A stretch of 64,000 bases of DNA from an uncultured Bacteroidales bacterium (GTDB lineage: Bacteria > Bacteroidota > Bacteroidia > Bacteroidales > UBA932). The DNA lies in the NCBI GenBank assembly GCA_947630665.1, contig CANRID010000005.1, positions 1 through 64,000 of the forward strand. The letters are read 5' to 3'. Both the position numbers and the translations under genes were made by a program. How positions within the stretch are numbered: position 1 is the stretch's first letter; every line of letters begins with the position of its first letter. This document shows positions 34,672 to 44,027 of the stretch, in pieces. Below the pieces are notes generated by a model that was not told the origin of the DNA, ran no database searches, and saw only the letters and a list, made by a program, of their open reading frames with translations.

Positions 34672-35238
34672 ATGAAATATTTTATTTTATTCGGCCCTCC
34701 GGGAGCCGGCAAAGGGACCCAGGCCAAATTGATGGCGGACAAATACAATCTGCATCATGTTTCCACCGGCGACCTGCTCAGAAAAGAGATCGCAAAAGGC
34801 ACTGAATTGGGCCTTCGGGCAAAATCGCTGATCGAAGGGGGCAACCTTGTGGATGATTCGATTGTTATTGCAATGATCGAAAACGAGATCGGAAGCCATC
34901 CGGAAGTGAACGGATTCCTGTTCGACGGTTTTCCGCGCACCTTGGAGCAGGCGGGAAGCCTGGAAGAAATGCTCGATAAAAGAGGGCAGTCCATAGATAA
35001 AGTGATCTCCTTCATTATCGATGACGATTTAGTATGCCGCCGTATCCAGAACCGTGCGAATATCGAGGGCAGAAAAGACGACGCCGATATGAACACCATC
35101 CGCAACAGGATAGACACTTATCACCGGAAAACCGAACCGTTGATCGAGTATTACAAACAAAAGAACAAGTACCACGAAATCAACGGAGAAGGCAAGATCG
35201 AAGAGATTTTCGATTGCGTATGCAAATTACTGGATTGA
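34672..35238 (+). CDS. adk: Adenylate kinase
   Basis: This 188-residue enzyme interconverts ATP, AMP and ADP. It has the P-loop FGPPGAGKGTQAKLM, the AMP site VSTGDLLRKEI, FDGFPRTLEQA, and the arginines of the RKDDADMNTIRNR region. The short length reflects a small LID without zinc cysteines. It lies 55 bp after hpt. Confidence 0.95.
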   Translation: MKYFILFGPPGAGKGTQAKLMADKYNLHHVSTGDLLRKEIAKGTELGLRAKSLIEGGNLVDDSIVIAMIENEIGSHPEVNGFLFDGFPRTLEQAGSLEEMLDKRGQSIDKVISFIIDDDLVCRRIQNRANIEGRKDDADMNTIRNRIDTYHRKTEPLIEYYKQKNKYHEINGEGKIEEIFDCVCKLLD

Positions 35239-35285
35239 ACCGGCCGGAACGGCAAACCGGCTTCAGAAGATTTTAGAAAACCACT

Positions 35286-36284
35286 ATGGCCAATTCCAAT
35301 TTTGTAGATTACGTTAAATTATTTCTCGCCTCGGGCAGCGGGGGAAACGGCTCCATGCATCTTCACAGGGCCAAATTCATTCCCAAAGGGGGTCCCGACG
35401 GAGGAAACGGCGGCCGCGGCGGGCATATCATCCTGCGCGGCAATCCGCAATATTGGACCCTTATCCATCTCCGATACCGCAAACACATCAAGGCCCAGCC
35501 GGGCGAAGCCGGCAGCGGAGCTCTTTGTACCGGCGCCGACGGAGAGGATATCTACTTAGATGTTCCCTTGGGGACGGTGGCCAAAGATGCGGAAACGGGC
35601 GAAATACTTTTTGAAATCACCCGTCCGGGAGAAGAACGCATCATTGTAAAAGGGGGCCGCGGAGGATTGGGAAACGCCCATTTCAAATCGGCTACCAACC
35701 AGACTCCGCGCTACGCCCAGGAGGGCGAGCCGGGAGTGGAAGGATGGTTTATCCTGGAACTTAAAATTCTGGCGGACGTAGGGCTGGTAGGGTTTCCCAA
35801 TGCCGGAAAATCCACTCTCCTCTCTACGGTTTCGGCCGCAAGGCCCAAAGTGGCGGATTATGCCTTCACCACCCTCGAACCCAGTATCGGAATCGTCGAT
35901 TACTACGATGACAAGTCCTTCGTAATGGCCGACATACCCGGCATCATCGAAGGGGCCCACGCCGGAAAAGGTTTGGGACACCGTTTTCTAAGGCACATAG
36001 AACGGAATTCCGTATTGCTTTTTATGATTGCTGCCGACAGCGGGGACATTAAAAAGGAATACGATATCTTGCTGAAAGAGCTGAAACTGTTCAATCCCGA
36101 ACTTTTAGACAAACAAAGGATTCTGGCCGTCTCCAAATCGGATATGTTAGACGATGAACTGATGCGCGAGATAAAAAGGCACCTTCCCCGCAAGGTTCCC
36201 CATATTTTCATCTCATCCGTCACCGGAGCAGGAATCAAGGAGTTGAAAGACCTGATTTGGAAAACGCTGAACGATTCCGTTTAA
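35286..36284 (+). CDS. obgE: GTPase ObgE/CgtA
   Basis: This 332-residue Obg GTPase acts in large-subunit maturation and stress control. The glycine-rich Obg fold occupies about 1-158 ([19 protein letters not shown]). The G domain has [12 protein letters not shown] (G1), [16 protein letters not shown] (G3), SKSD (G4) and SSVTGAG (G5). The C-terminal OCT domain of some homologues is absent, as in many Bacteroidetes. Gap to adk is 47 bp. Confidence 0.95.
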   Translation: MANSNFVDYVKLFLASGSGGNGSMHLHRAKFIPKGGPDGGNGGRGGHIILRGNPQYWTLIHLRYRKHIKAQPGEAGSGALCTGADGEDIYLDVPLGTVAKDAETGEILFEITRPGEERIIVKGGRGGLGNAHFKSATNQTPRYAQEGEPGVEGWFILELKILADVGLVGFPNAGKSTLLSTVSAARPKVADYAFTTLEPSIGIVDYYDDKSFVMADIPGIIEGAHAGKGLGHRFLRHIERNSVLLFMIAADSGDIKKEYDILLKELKLFNPELLDKQRILAVSKSDMLDDELMREIKRHLPRKVPHIFISSVTGAGIKELKDLIWKTLNDSV

Positions 36285-36298
36285 AACGCTATATCAAT

Positions 36299-37294
36299 AT
36301 GCTGTATATCATAGATGACCAAACAGATCCGTATTGGAATCTGGCGGCGGAAGAATATCTGCTGAAAGAGAAAAACGAACCTGTTTTCAGGTTATGGAGA
36401 AACGACAACTCCATTATCGTGGGCCATTATCAGAATACCCTGGCCGAAATAGACACAGAATACGTCAAACGGCATGGAATCAAAGTCGTCCGGCGTCTGA
36501 CAGGCGGGGGCGCCGTTTTTCACGACCTGGGGAATATCAATTTCACTTTCATAGAGAAGAAAATCCCCGGAGAGGATAGCGGGGCCATGTTCCGCCGCTT
36601 TACCGCTCCCATATTGGAAGCACTCGGTTCTTTAGGGATAAAGGCATATCTGGAGGGCCGGAACGACCTGCTTATCGAAGGGCGCAAATTTTCCGGAAAC
36701 GCCCTTTGCATCCATAAAGACCGGATCCTGCAACACGGGACCCTGCTCTTTTCCGCCTCTATGACGAATCTTTCGCAGGCGCTCAAAAGCCGGCCGGAAA
36801 AATTCATAGGAAAAGCCGTCCGTTCCAATCTGAGCCGCGTAACCAATATATCGGAGCATCTGAAGGTCCCGATGGATGTAACGGAATTCATAAATTACTT
36901 GGGAAACCATATCTGCGGCAAATACCGGGACATAACCCCTTACGAATATACGGAGTCCGACCGGGAGGCCATCGGGAAACTCAAAGACAACAAATATGTC
37001 TTAGATGAATGGAACTTCGGAAAATCGCCGGCATATAGTTTTGGGAAAGTCGCCAAATTGACCGGAGGAATCGTAGAAGTATATTTTTCGGTAGAAAAGG
37101 GCCGGATAAAAGACCTCAAAATTTTCGGAGACTATTTCTTTACCCGGCCCACAGAAGAATTCGTACGCATGATCGAGGGAACTCCGCATACCCGGCAAGC
37201 GCTCGACCAGACGCTCGGGCAGATCGGCTCCGTTTTCAACAATTATTTCAGCAATATCGCCAAAGAGGAGCTTCTGGGAATGTTTTTCGACTAA
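36299..37294 (+). CDS. lplA: Lipoate-protein ligase A
   Basis: This enzyme of about 331 residues attaches lipoate to the E2 and GcvH lysines. The catalytic half has HYQNTLAEID, the RRLTGGGAVFHD motif and KFSGNAL. An LplA C-terminal accessory domain follows (KSPAYSFGKVAKLTGG). I choose the ATG at 36299 (MLYIIDDQTDPYWN), because the longer ORF overlaps obgE and its extra residues lack similarity. It lies 14 bp after obgE. Confidence 0.92.
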   Translation: MLYIIDDQTDPYWNLAAEEYLLKEKNEPVFRLWRNDNSIIVGHYQNTLAEIDTEYVKRHGIKVVRRLTGGGAVFHDLGNINFTFIEKKIPGEDSGAMFRRFTAPILEALGSLGIKAYLEGRNDLLIEGRKFSGNALCIHKDRILQHGTLLFSASMTNLSQALKSRPEKFIGKAVRSNLSRVTNISEHLKVPMDVTEFINYLGNHICGKYRDITPYEYTESDREAIGKLKDNKYVLDEWNFGKSPAYSFGKVAKLTGGIVEVYFSVEKGRIKDLKIFGDYFFTRPTEEFVRMIEGTPHTRQALDQTLGQIGSVFNNYFSNIAKEELLGMFFD

Positions 37295-37318
37295 CCGGAA
37301 CTTGTCCCATTAAAGGCT

Positions 37319-37612
37319 CTATCTTCCGGAGCGTTTCTCCTTGATCTTTACCAGCTGCTCTTTCAGCACGTCCACGCAGTCCACCACCGCGTCTTCGAAG
37401 GATAAAGCGTTCCTTTGGACGAATAAATCGTTTCCCGGCATGACGATCCGCATTTTGACCTCTTTGTTGGCCTGATCGGGCAAAAGAGACAGAGCCACTT
37501 CAGCCTTTATGATCGAATCATAGAACTTTTCAAGTTTCCCGACTTTTTTCTGAATGAATTCCAACAATTTGACATCTGCGTCGAATTTCACTGACTGAAC
37601 TCTAATATCCAT
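37319..37612 (-). CDS. hpf: Ribosome hibernation promoting factor, short form
   Basis: This 97-residue S30AE-family protein opens MDIRVQSVKFDADVKLLEFI, with the beta-alpha pattern and the basic C-terminus KEQLVKIKEKRSGR. It binds the 30S decoding region and promotes ribosome dimers in stationary phase. It starts 1 bp after the xerC stop and is preceded by AAAGGAGG, an uncommon strong Shine-Dalgarno for this group. The order xerC-hpf is common in Bacteroidetes. Confidence 0.92.
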   Translation of the reverse strand: MDIRVQSVKFDADVKLLEFIQKKVGKLEKFYDSIIKAEVALSLLPDQANKEVKMRIVMPGNDLFVQRNALSFEDAVVDCVDVLKEQLVKIKEKRSGR

Positions 37613-37613
37613 A

Positions 37614-38579
37614 TCAACCTCCTTTTTTTGCCCGTGGATGGGCGGTTATATAAATCTTCTTCAGCTGTTCAAACGAATTATGCGTATAAACCTGCGTCGC
37701 CGCAAGAGAGGCATGTCCCAGCACTTCCTTTATACTGTTCAGGTCGGCCCCGTTATTGAGCAAGTGAGTGGCAAACGAATGCCTTAACACATGGGGCGAC
37801 TTTTTTCCTCCGAATCCCTCCAATCCGGACAGCTCGTCTTTCACTATCTTATTAACAAACTGCAGGTACAATGTTTCACCTTTGTCTGTCAGAAAAAACG
37901 AGTCGCTGGTACAATTCTCAAAAAAACTTTTCCTTGCCTGTAAATATACCAAAATATTTTCGAACAACAAAGGGATCACGGGAATCTCCCTCGTTTTGTC
38001 TCCTTTTCCCGTAATGCGGAATATACGCCTGGCCCTGTCGAGATCCCCCACTTTCAGATTCACCACTTCCGCCCGCCTCATTCCCGTCGCATACAGGATC
38101 ATGATAATCATCCTGTTTCTCAGAGACGGATATTCAGGAGATACGGGCCGGGAGAAATATTCTTTCAAAGCTTCTTCCCGATAGAATTCCGGAAGCCTTT
38201 TCTTTTCCTTGGGCCGGTATATTTTCTTAACGGGATTCTCGTCCAACAGGCCCTGCCGCAGCAAATAATTGCAATAGCCGCTCAACCCGCTCAGCATCAG
38301 ATTCATCGTACGAGCATTCAACCCTCTGTCCAGTCCATCCGCCACAAAGCCGCGTATATTGAGCGCCGTCAGCAGGGAAATCTGCTCTCCGGGCGCCAAG
38401 TCCCGGAAACGGTCGGAAGGTTCCCCTTTGCCGGCTCCATCCGCCGGTTTCCCCGGCTCCTGCCCCAACATATATCCGTAAAACCGTTCCACGGTATCCT
38501 GATATAAGGAAACCGTCCGGGGCGAATATCTTCTCTGCACCCGCAGATAATCCAGAAAACCGTTCAGATAAACGAGCAT
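37614..38579 (-). CDS. xerC: Tyrosine recombinase XerC/XerD-type
   Basis: This site-specific recombinase of about 321 residues is of the kind that resolves chromosome dimers at dif. It has an N-terminal SAM-like domain (FLDYLRVQRRYSPRTVSLYQ). The catalytic Arg is in ATGMRRAEVVNL, Lys in TGKGDKTREIPV, HxxR in HVLRHSFATHLL, His in LGHASLAATQVY and Tyr in VYTHNS. I prefer the ATG at 38579 because it begins just before the conserved region; the 38630 start adds 17 residues. The insert GKPADGAGKGEPSDRF is unusual. Absence of mobile genes next to it supports a housekeeping role. Confidence 0.88.
   Translation of the reverse strand: MLVYLNGFLDYLRVQRRYSPRTVSLYQDTVERFYGYMLGQEPGKPADGAGKGEPSDRFRDLAPGEQISLLTALNIRGFVADGLDRGLNARTMNLMLSGLSGYCNYLLRQGLLDENPVKKIYRPKEKKRLPEFYREEALKEYFSRPVSPEYPSLRNRMIIMILYATGMRRAEVVNLKVGDLDRARRIFRITGKGDKTREIPVIPLLFENILVYLQARKSFFENCTSDSFFLTDKGETLYLQFVNKIVKDELSGLEGFGGKKSPHVLRHSFATHLLNNGADLNSIKEVLGHASLAATQVYTHNSFEQLKKIYITAHPRAKKGG
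37617..37624 (-). promoter_or_regulatory. Strong Shine-Dalgarno before hpf
   Basis: The minus strand reads AAAGGAGGTTGATATG, with GGAGG 5 nt before the hpf start. It lies inside the last xerC codons (Lys-Lys-Gly-Gly) and may be partly a coding coincidence. Confidence 0.6.
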
Positions 38580-38695
38580 CGGGGTAGTTTTATAAAAAAG
38601 TTTCTCCGTTTTCAAAGATACAAAATTCATGCATCCCGACGAATTTTCCCCGGGATATTTTTCCCTTTCACGATGATATTGCCCGCCGTTTTCAA

Positions 38696-38715
38696 AATAC
38701 CTGATTGTGGGTATT
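38696..38715. promoter_or_regulatory. Palindrome upstream of feoAB
   Basis: AATACC and GGTATT flank 8 bp (TGATTGTG), 50 bp before the feoAB start in the xerC-feoAB divergent region. A metal-responsive operator is possible but the sequence matches no site I can name. Confidence 0.35.
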
Positions 38716-38764
38716 GATATAAACCAAAATACTCATTTATTTCGCAGATTATTGTGTAAAAAGA

Positions 38765-41260
38765 ATGTACTTATCCGATTTAAATACCGGCCAGTCGGCA
38801 ATCATTATAAAAGTCCTGGGTCACGGCGGATTCCGCCGGAGGATAATGGAAATGGGATTCGTCCGCGGGAAAAAGGTAACGGTGGTGCTGAACGCCCCCT
38901 TGAAAGATCCCATCAAATACCAAATCATGGATTACGAAGTCTCCCTGCGCAGGAGCGAAGCGGCCATGATAGAGGTACTGACGGAAGAAGAGACCCGGAT
39001 ACAGTCAGACGAATGCCGCGCCAGCGATGAGGCCTCAGGCCTCGACCCCCAGGATATTCTGACCGCCAAGATCAAAGAGATCAATATCGCATTGGTGGGA
39101 AACCCCAACAGCGGCAAGACCTCCCTTTTCAATGTCCTGTCGGGAGGACACGAACATGTTGGAAATTACGGAGGTGTGACCGTAGATGCCAAAAGCGGAC
39201 ATTTCCGATATGGAGAATATAAATTCAATATAACGGACCTCCCCGGCACCTACGCCCTGTCGGCCTATACGCCGGAAGAGCTTTATGTGAGGCGCCATCT
39301 GCTGGAAAAGTCCCCCGATATCATTATCAACACCGTGGTGGCTTCCAATCTGGAACGCAACCTGTATCTCACTACCGAACTGATCGATATAAATCCCCGG
39401 ATGGTGGTTGCGCTGAACATGTACGACGAACTGACCGAAAGCGGAGCCGTGCTGGACTACGGGCATCTGGGAAAAATGCTCGGAATCCCTATGGTCCCGA
39501 TAGTGGCCCGGAGCGGAAAAGGAACCGACAAATTATTAGATACGGTCATCGATGTTTATGAAAACAGGAACCCCGTCGCAAGGCATATCCATATCACTCA
39601 TTCCCAGGTCATTGAAAACGAACTTTCCGCCCTCTCCCGCATCATGAAAGAGGAAGGGGCCGATCTGCCCAGAAATTTTCCGCCCCGTTACTGGGCCATG
39701 AAACTGTTGGAAGGAGATACGGAAATCGAACATCTGACCGCCAAAATCCACCCGGACCGATACCCGGAATGGAAGGGAATCCGCGATGCGGCGGCGGCAC
39801 GGATCAAAAAACAGTTGGGAGAAGACCCGGAGACTGCCATGACCAATGAAAAATACGGATTTATCTCCGGAGCCCTCAAAGAGACCTTCACACCCAGCGA
39901 AAAGGAACAAAATAAAAATACGGCTATCATCGACTCCATCGTCACCCACAAGCTTTTCAGTTTTCCCATTTTCCTATTCCTGATATGGGTGATGTTCAAC
40001 GCCACCTTCTCCTTAGGCGCCTATCCGCAGGAATGGATCGAGTCGTTAGTGGGACTCATCGGCTCTCTGACGGAAAGGGCCATGAGCGACGGACCTCTGA
40101 AAGACCTGTTGGTCAACGGAATTATCGGAGGCGTAGGCAGCGTGATCGTATTTCTTCCCAATATTCTGATCCTCTACTTGTTCATCTCTTTGATGGAAGA
40201 CTCAGGCTACATGGCCCGGGCCGCATTCATCATGGACAAGATCATGCACAAAATAGGCCTGCACGGAAAATCCTTCATTCCCCTGATTATGGGTTTCGGA
40301 TGCAACGTACCGGCCATTATTTCCTCGAGAGCCATCGAAAGCCGTACCAGCCGCCTTATCACCATCCTGATAAATCCTTTCATGTCATGCAGCGCCCGGC
40401 TGCCGGTATATATATTGATGGCCGGCACGTTTTTCCCTCATAACTCCGGACTGGCGCTCATGCTCCTGTACCTGCTCGGGATCGTAGTGGCCATTTTTAC
40501 CGCCAAAATGATGCGCCGTTTCATGTTCAAAACGGACGACACCCCTTTTGTCATGGAACTTCCGCCCTACCGCGTTCCCACCCTGAACGCCACATTGCGC
40601 CACATGTGGGACAAAGGCGCACAATATCTGCGTAAAATCGGAACCGTGATCCTCCTTGCCTCCATCGTAATATGGTTCTTGAGCTACTATCCGCACTCCG
40701 CCCCGAATGAAACCGCATCCCCGGAGATCTCCGGCTTTGCCGCCGGTGCGGACGTTTCCGCAAATATTCCGCAAAAGCCGGACACTTATTTGGAGCAGAT
40801 CGGAAAATTTTGCGAGCCGGTCATGAAACCTTTGGGACTGAACTGGAAAGCAGGCGTGGCCCTGCTGTCGGGATCCGCAGCCAAAGAAATAATCGTCAGC
40901 ACTTTGGGAGTACTTTCCTTTAGGGAAGAGACCGAAATGAATGCACAAGCCGCCTCATACAAGAATGCCCTGCCCGACTATACGCCTGTCGCTCCGGACG
41001 AGTTTTCCTCCGGATCTTCCGAGGGAAGGCAGGATGACTCGGCATTATCGGAACGCCTGTTACGATCGGGAGACTTTACCGACTGCTCCGCCGCCGCATT
41101 CATGGTGTTCGTACTACTCTATTTTCCGTGCATAGCGGCACTTGCGGCTATCGCACACGAGGCGGGCAGCTGGAAATGGGCGGCCTTTTCCATGATATAC
41201 AGCACAACCGTAGCATGGATTGCCGCGTTTATTATATATAATATATGTAAAATATTTTAA
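38765..41260 (+). CDS. feoB: FeoAB fusion, ferrous iron transporter
   Basis: This 831-residue inner-membrane Fe(II) transporter begins with a FeoA SH3-like domain (about 1-75, LGHGGFRRRIMEMGFVRGKKV). The FeoB G domain follows with GNPNSGKTSLFN (G1), DLPGTYALSAY (G3) and NMYDE (G4). The permease part has the Gate motif GYMARAAFIMD and PLIMGFGCNVPAI. The FeoA-FeoB fusion is common in Bacteroidetes. The small Cys-rich gene next to it completes the unit. The divergent gene is xerC. Confidence 0.95.
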   Translation: MYLSDLNTGQSAIIIKVLGHGGFRRRIMEMGFVRGKKVTVVLNAPLKDPIKYQIMDYEVSLRRSEAAMIEVLTEEETRIQSDECRASDEASGLDPQDILTAKIKEINIALVGNPNSGKTSLFNVLSGGHEHVGNYGGVTVDAKSGHFRYGEYKFNITDLPGTYALSAYTPEELYVRRHLLEKSPDIIINTVVASNLERNLYLTTELIDINPRMVVALNMYDELTESGAVLDYGHLGKMLGIPMVPIVARSGKGTDKLLDTVIDVYENRNPVARHIHITHSQVIENELSALSRIMKEEGADLPRNFPPRYWAMKLLEGDTEIEHLTAKIHPDRYPEWKGIRDAAAARIKKQLGEDPETAMTNEKYGFISGALKETFTPSEKEQNKNTAIIDSIVTHKLFSFPIFLFLIWVMFNATFSLGAYPQEWIESLVGLIGSLTERAMSDGPLKDLLVNGIIGGVGSVIVFLPNILILYLFISLMEDSGYMARAAFIMDKIMHKIGLHGKSFIPLIMGFGCNVPAIISSRAIESRTSRLITILINPFMSCSARLPVYILMAGTFFPHNSGLALMLLYLLGIVVAIFTAKMMRRFMFKTDDTPFVMELPPYRVPTLNATLRHMWDKGAQYLRKIGTVILLASIVIWFLSYYPHSAPNETASPEISGFAAGADVSANIPQKPDTYLEQIGKFCEPVMKPLGLNWKAGVALLSGSAAKEIIVSTLGVLSFREETEMNAQAASYKNALPDYTPVAPDEFSSGSSEGRQDDSALSERLLRSGDFTDCSAAAFMVFVLLYFPCIAALAAIAHEAGSWKWAAFSMIYSTTVAWIAAFIIYNICKIF

Positions 41261-41273
41261 CAGCCCCGGTTCC

Positions 41274-41450
41274 ATGACCCCCCGGATTCAAAGTATTATC
41301 GTATATCTGATAGGCGCCATAACACTGGCTATCATTCTGTTCCGTCTTTTCCGGTCCCGACGGAAAGGCGGTTCCTGTTCCGGATGCAAACTGAAGGGAC
41401 ATTGCCGTAAAATGCCCGGCGGGGAGTGCGAGGATTTTTTTGGCGGTTAA
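41274..41450 (+). CDS. Small Cys-rich membrane protein (FeoB-associated type)
   Basis: Starting at 41274 gives 58 residues: one membrane helix (IIVYLIGAITLAIILF), a basic stop-transfer (RLFRSRRKGG) and a tail CSGCKLKGHCRKMPGGECEDF. The CxxC..C..C tail is like FeoB-associated Cys-rich proteins, proposed partners of Feo with an unproven role. It starts 13 bp after feoAB. The longer ORF overlaps feoAB and is unlikely. Confidence 0.75.
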   Translation: MTPRIQSIIVYLIGAITLAIILFRLFRSRRKGGSCSGCKLKGHCRKMPGGECEDFFGG

Positions 41451-41470
41451 CGGATTTTTGCATACTTTTG
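41439..41470 (+). promoter_or_regulatory. rpsU promoter
   Basis: TTTG (41439-41442) and TACTTTTG (41463-41470) are 20 bp apart, a full Bacteroidetes promoter. It starts inside the end of the Cys-rich gene. Confidence 0.8.
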
Positions 41471-41483
41471 CAAGTCCAATAAA

Positions 41484-41492
41484 AAGGAGGTG
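41484..41492 (+). promoter_or_regulatory. Extended Shine-Dalgarno of rpsU
   Basis: AAGGAGGTG lies 8 nt before the ATG and is a near-complete complement of the 16S 3' end. Other starts in the window, except hpf, have A-rich leaders instead. Confidence 0.9.
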
Positions 41493-41500
41493 TTTCCAAC

Positions 41501-41692
41501 ATGATCATTGTACCGATTAAAGAAGGCGAAAATATCGAGAAAGCGTTGAAGAAATTCAAACGTAAATTCGAAAAAACCGGCATCGTGCGCGAGCTCAGGA
41601 ACAGGAAGACTTTCGTTAAAAAATCCGTAAAAAGACGTGATGAAATCAAGAAAGCGATTTACGTACAACACCTGCAGATGAACGAAGAATAA
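41501..41692 (+). CDS. rpsU: Ribosomal protein bS21
   Basis: This 63-residue protein opens MIIVPIKEGENIEKALKKFK and has the basic core KTGIVRELRNRK. It sits on the 30S platform; in Bacteroidetes it helps bury the anti-Shine-Dalgarno tail of 16S rRNA. Its own mRNA has a near-perfect Shine-Dalgarno, so ribosomes lacking bS21 could translate it preferentially, a known autoregulation idea for this phylum. It is monocistronic, with its own promoter and terminator. Confidence 0.96.
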   Translation: MIIVPIKEGENIEKALKKFKRKFEKTGIVRELRNRKTFVKKSVKRRDEIKKAIYVQHLQMNEE

Positions 41693-41728
41693 TTTTGTAG
41701 AAACTCTATAGAATTGAAATAAAAGTCC

Positions 41729-41778
41729 AAGGGGATGACCAAAAGTCAGCAATGATTTAAAAGGTCGTCCCCTTTTTT
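41729..41778 (+). terminator. rpsU terminator
   Basis: AAGGGGATGACC and GGTCGTCCCCTT pair over 12 bp (one G-U) around a 22-nt loop, followed by T6. Confidence 0.85.
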
Positions 41779-41849
41779 CATTCCTTTCCGTGAAGCCGGC
41801 CGTGTTGCGTTTTCAAATGCCCGATTCCCGGAATCCCGGTTCCGGCCGC

Positions 41850-41880
41850 TTTGCAAATCCGGAGTTTTATCCTAAATTTG
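41850..41880 (+). promoter_or_regulatory. hutU promoter
   Basis: TTTG (41850-41853) and TAAATTTG (41873-41880) are 19 bp apart, 36 bp before the ATG. Confidence 0.8.
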
Positions 41881-41916
41881 TAAAATCCGTTATTTTAAAG
41901 TTAAAACCGCAACGAT

Positions 41917-43917
41917 ATGGATAATTTTAAAGAAACCGTTTGCGAAGGAATTCCCAAGGTACTTCCCGAGCCGAAACCTTACGACCCCGATATCAATCAT
42001 GCGCCCAAGAGAAAGGACATTCTGACGAAAGAAGAAAAAAGACTCGCCCTGAAAAACGCGCTGAGATACTTTCCACGGGAACAACATGCAGTGCTGGCCC
42101 CCGAATTCGCCCGGGAACTGGAAGAGTACGGAAGGATCTATATGTACCGGCTGCGGCCGGATTATAAAATCAGTGCGAGATCCATTTACGATTATCCGCA
42201 CAAATCCCTCCAAGCTGCCGCCATTATGCTGATGATCAACAATAATTTAGACAATGCCGTGGCGCAGCATCCCCATGAACTTATCACGTACGGAGGCAAC
42301 GGGGCGGTTTTTCAAAATTGGGCCCAGTACCGGCTGACGATGAAGTACCTGTCAGAAATGACCGATGAACAGACGCTGGTCCTTTATTCCGGACACCCGT
42401 TAGGATTGTTCCCCTCCCATAAAAACGCGCCGCGGGTAGTGATAACCAACGGGATGGTAATCCCCAATTATTCGAGTCCCGACCATTGGGAGAAATTCAA
42501 TGCACTGGGAGTTTCGCAATACGGACAGATGACGGCCGGCTCCTTTATGTATATCGGTCCGCAGGGAATCGTACACGGCACTACCATTACCATATTGAAC
42601 GCCGCACGGATGCACGGCAGTCCGGATATCGGAGGCAAAGTCTTCGTAAGCTCCGGATTAGGCGGCATGTCGGGAGCCCAGCCCAAGGCTGCGGTAATCG
42701 CAGGCGTAGTAGGAGTCGTTGCGGAAATAAACGAAAAAGCAATCCGGACCCGGTACTCTCAGGGATGGGTGGATGAAGTATATGATGATCTGGATCTCCT
42801 GATCCGGCGCATCCGGAAAGCCAGCAGCGGAAAAGAAGCCGTATCGTTGGCTTACCACGGAAATATCGTGGACCTGTGGGAGCGGCTTGCGGAAGAGGAC
42901 ATGCACGTGGATTTAGGATCGGACCAGACCTCGCTGCACAATCCATGGGCCGGGGGATATTATCCGGCAGGATATTCTTTTGAAGAAAGCAACGAGATGA
43001 TGGTCCGGGACCCGGAAAAATTCAAAGCCTGCGTACAGGAGAGCCTGCGCCGGCAGGTGGCCGCCATCAACAAATTGACTGCCAAAGGAATGTATTTCTT
43101 CGACTACGGGAACGCCTTCCTGTTGGAAGCTTCCCGGGCGGGAGCTGATATTCTGTCGGGACCCGACGGAAAATTCAGATATCCTTCCTATGTCCAGGAT
43201 ATCATGGGACCGCTCTATTTCGATTACGGATTCGGGCCGTACCGCTGGGTCTGCACTTCTTCCGATCCCCGGGATCTGGAATGTACGGACCGGTTGGCCG
43301 CCCAAGTGCTGGAAGAGATTATGGAGACCGCTCCGGACGAAATAAAACCGCAGCTGGCCGACAATATCCATTGGATAAAAGAAGCGGGGAAAAATAAAAT
43401 GGTGGTAGGCTCCCAGGCCCGCATCCTCTATGCGGATGCGGAAGGCCGCACTAAAATCGCACTGGCCATGAACCGCGCCATACGGGAAGGAAAAGTAAGC
43501 GCGCCTATAGTATTGGGCAGGGATCATCACGATGTCTCCGGCACCGATTCCCCTTACAGAGAAACTTCCAATATCTATGACGGGTCTTGCTTTACGGCTG
43601 ATATGGCCGTCCAGAACGTCATAGGGGATTCCTTCCGGGGAGCCACGTGGGTTTCTTTGCATAACGGAGGCGGAGTAGGCTGGGGAGAAGTAATCAACGG
43701 AGGGTTCGGAATGGTAATAGACGGCTCCGAAGAGTCGGACCGGAAAATCAGAAACATGCTTTTCTGGGACGTAAACAACGGAATCGCACGGCGGAGCTGG
43801 GCCCGCAACAAAGGCGCCCTGTTCGCTATCCGCAGGGAAATGGAACGGACCCCGGAACTGCGGGTCACCTTGCCCAATCCGGCAGACGATGAATTGATCG
43901 AAAAGACCATACAATAA
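41917..43917 (+). CDS. hutU: Urocanate hydratase
   Basis: This 666-residue NAD-dependent enzyme converts urocanate to imidazolonepropionate in histidine breakdown. It has TYGGNGAVFQNWAQY, GVSQYGQMTAGSFMYIGPQG, the dinucleotide loop SGLGGMSGAQPKAAVIAG and FDYGNAFLLEASRAG. The length is that of the longer form of the family. It has its own promoter. No hutH, hutI or formiminotransferase lies nearby, so the rest of the pathway must be elsewhere, if present. Confidence 0.93.
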   Translation: MDNFKETVCEGIPKVLPEPKPYDPDINHAPKRKDILTKEEKRLALKNALRYFPREQHAVLAPEFARELEEYGRIYMYRLRPDYKISARSIYDYPHKSLQAAAIMLMINNNLDNAVAQHPHELITYGGNGAVFQNWAQYRLTMKYLSEMTDEQTLVLYSGHPLGLFPSHKNAPRVVITNGMVIPNYSSPDHWEKFNALGVSQYGQMTAGSFMYIGPQGIVHGTTITILNAARMHGSPDIGGKVFVSSGLGGMSGAQPKAAVIAGVVGVVAEINEKAIRTRYSQGWVDEVYDDLDLLIRRIRKASSGKEAVSLAYHGNIVDLWERLAEEDMHVDLGSDQTSLHNPWAGGYYPAGYSFEESNEMMVRDPEKFKACVQESLRRQVAAINKLTAKGMYFFDYGNAFLLEASRAGADILSGPDGKFRYPSYVQDIMGPLYFDYGFGPYRWVCTSSDPRDLECTDRLAAQVLEEIMETAPDEIKPQLADNIHWIKEAGKNKMVVGSQARILYADAEGRTKIALAMNRAIREGKVSAPIVLGRDHHDVSGTDSPYRETSNIYDGSCFTADMAVQNVIGDSFRGATWVSLHNGGGVGWGEVINGGFGMVIDGSEESDRKIRNMLFWDVNNGIARRSWARNKGALFAIRREMERTPELRVTLPNPADDELIEKTIQ

Positions 43918-44019
43918 ATACGAAATGCCTGAGCCTGCTTTTGGTATAAGTAATCGAGCGAATGAAGAGGTTTTTGATCATATCCACAACAAAGGACATG
44001 ATTTATCGGAAAGAATTCT

Positions 44020-44027
44020 TATTTTTG
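44020..44027 (+). promoter_or_regulatory. mutA promoter -7 box
   Basis: TATTTTTG matches TAnnTTTG, 44 bp before the ATG. No clear -33 element. No cobalamin riboswitch was recognised in the 154-bp gap. Confidence 0.55.
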
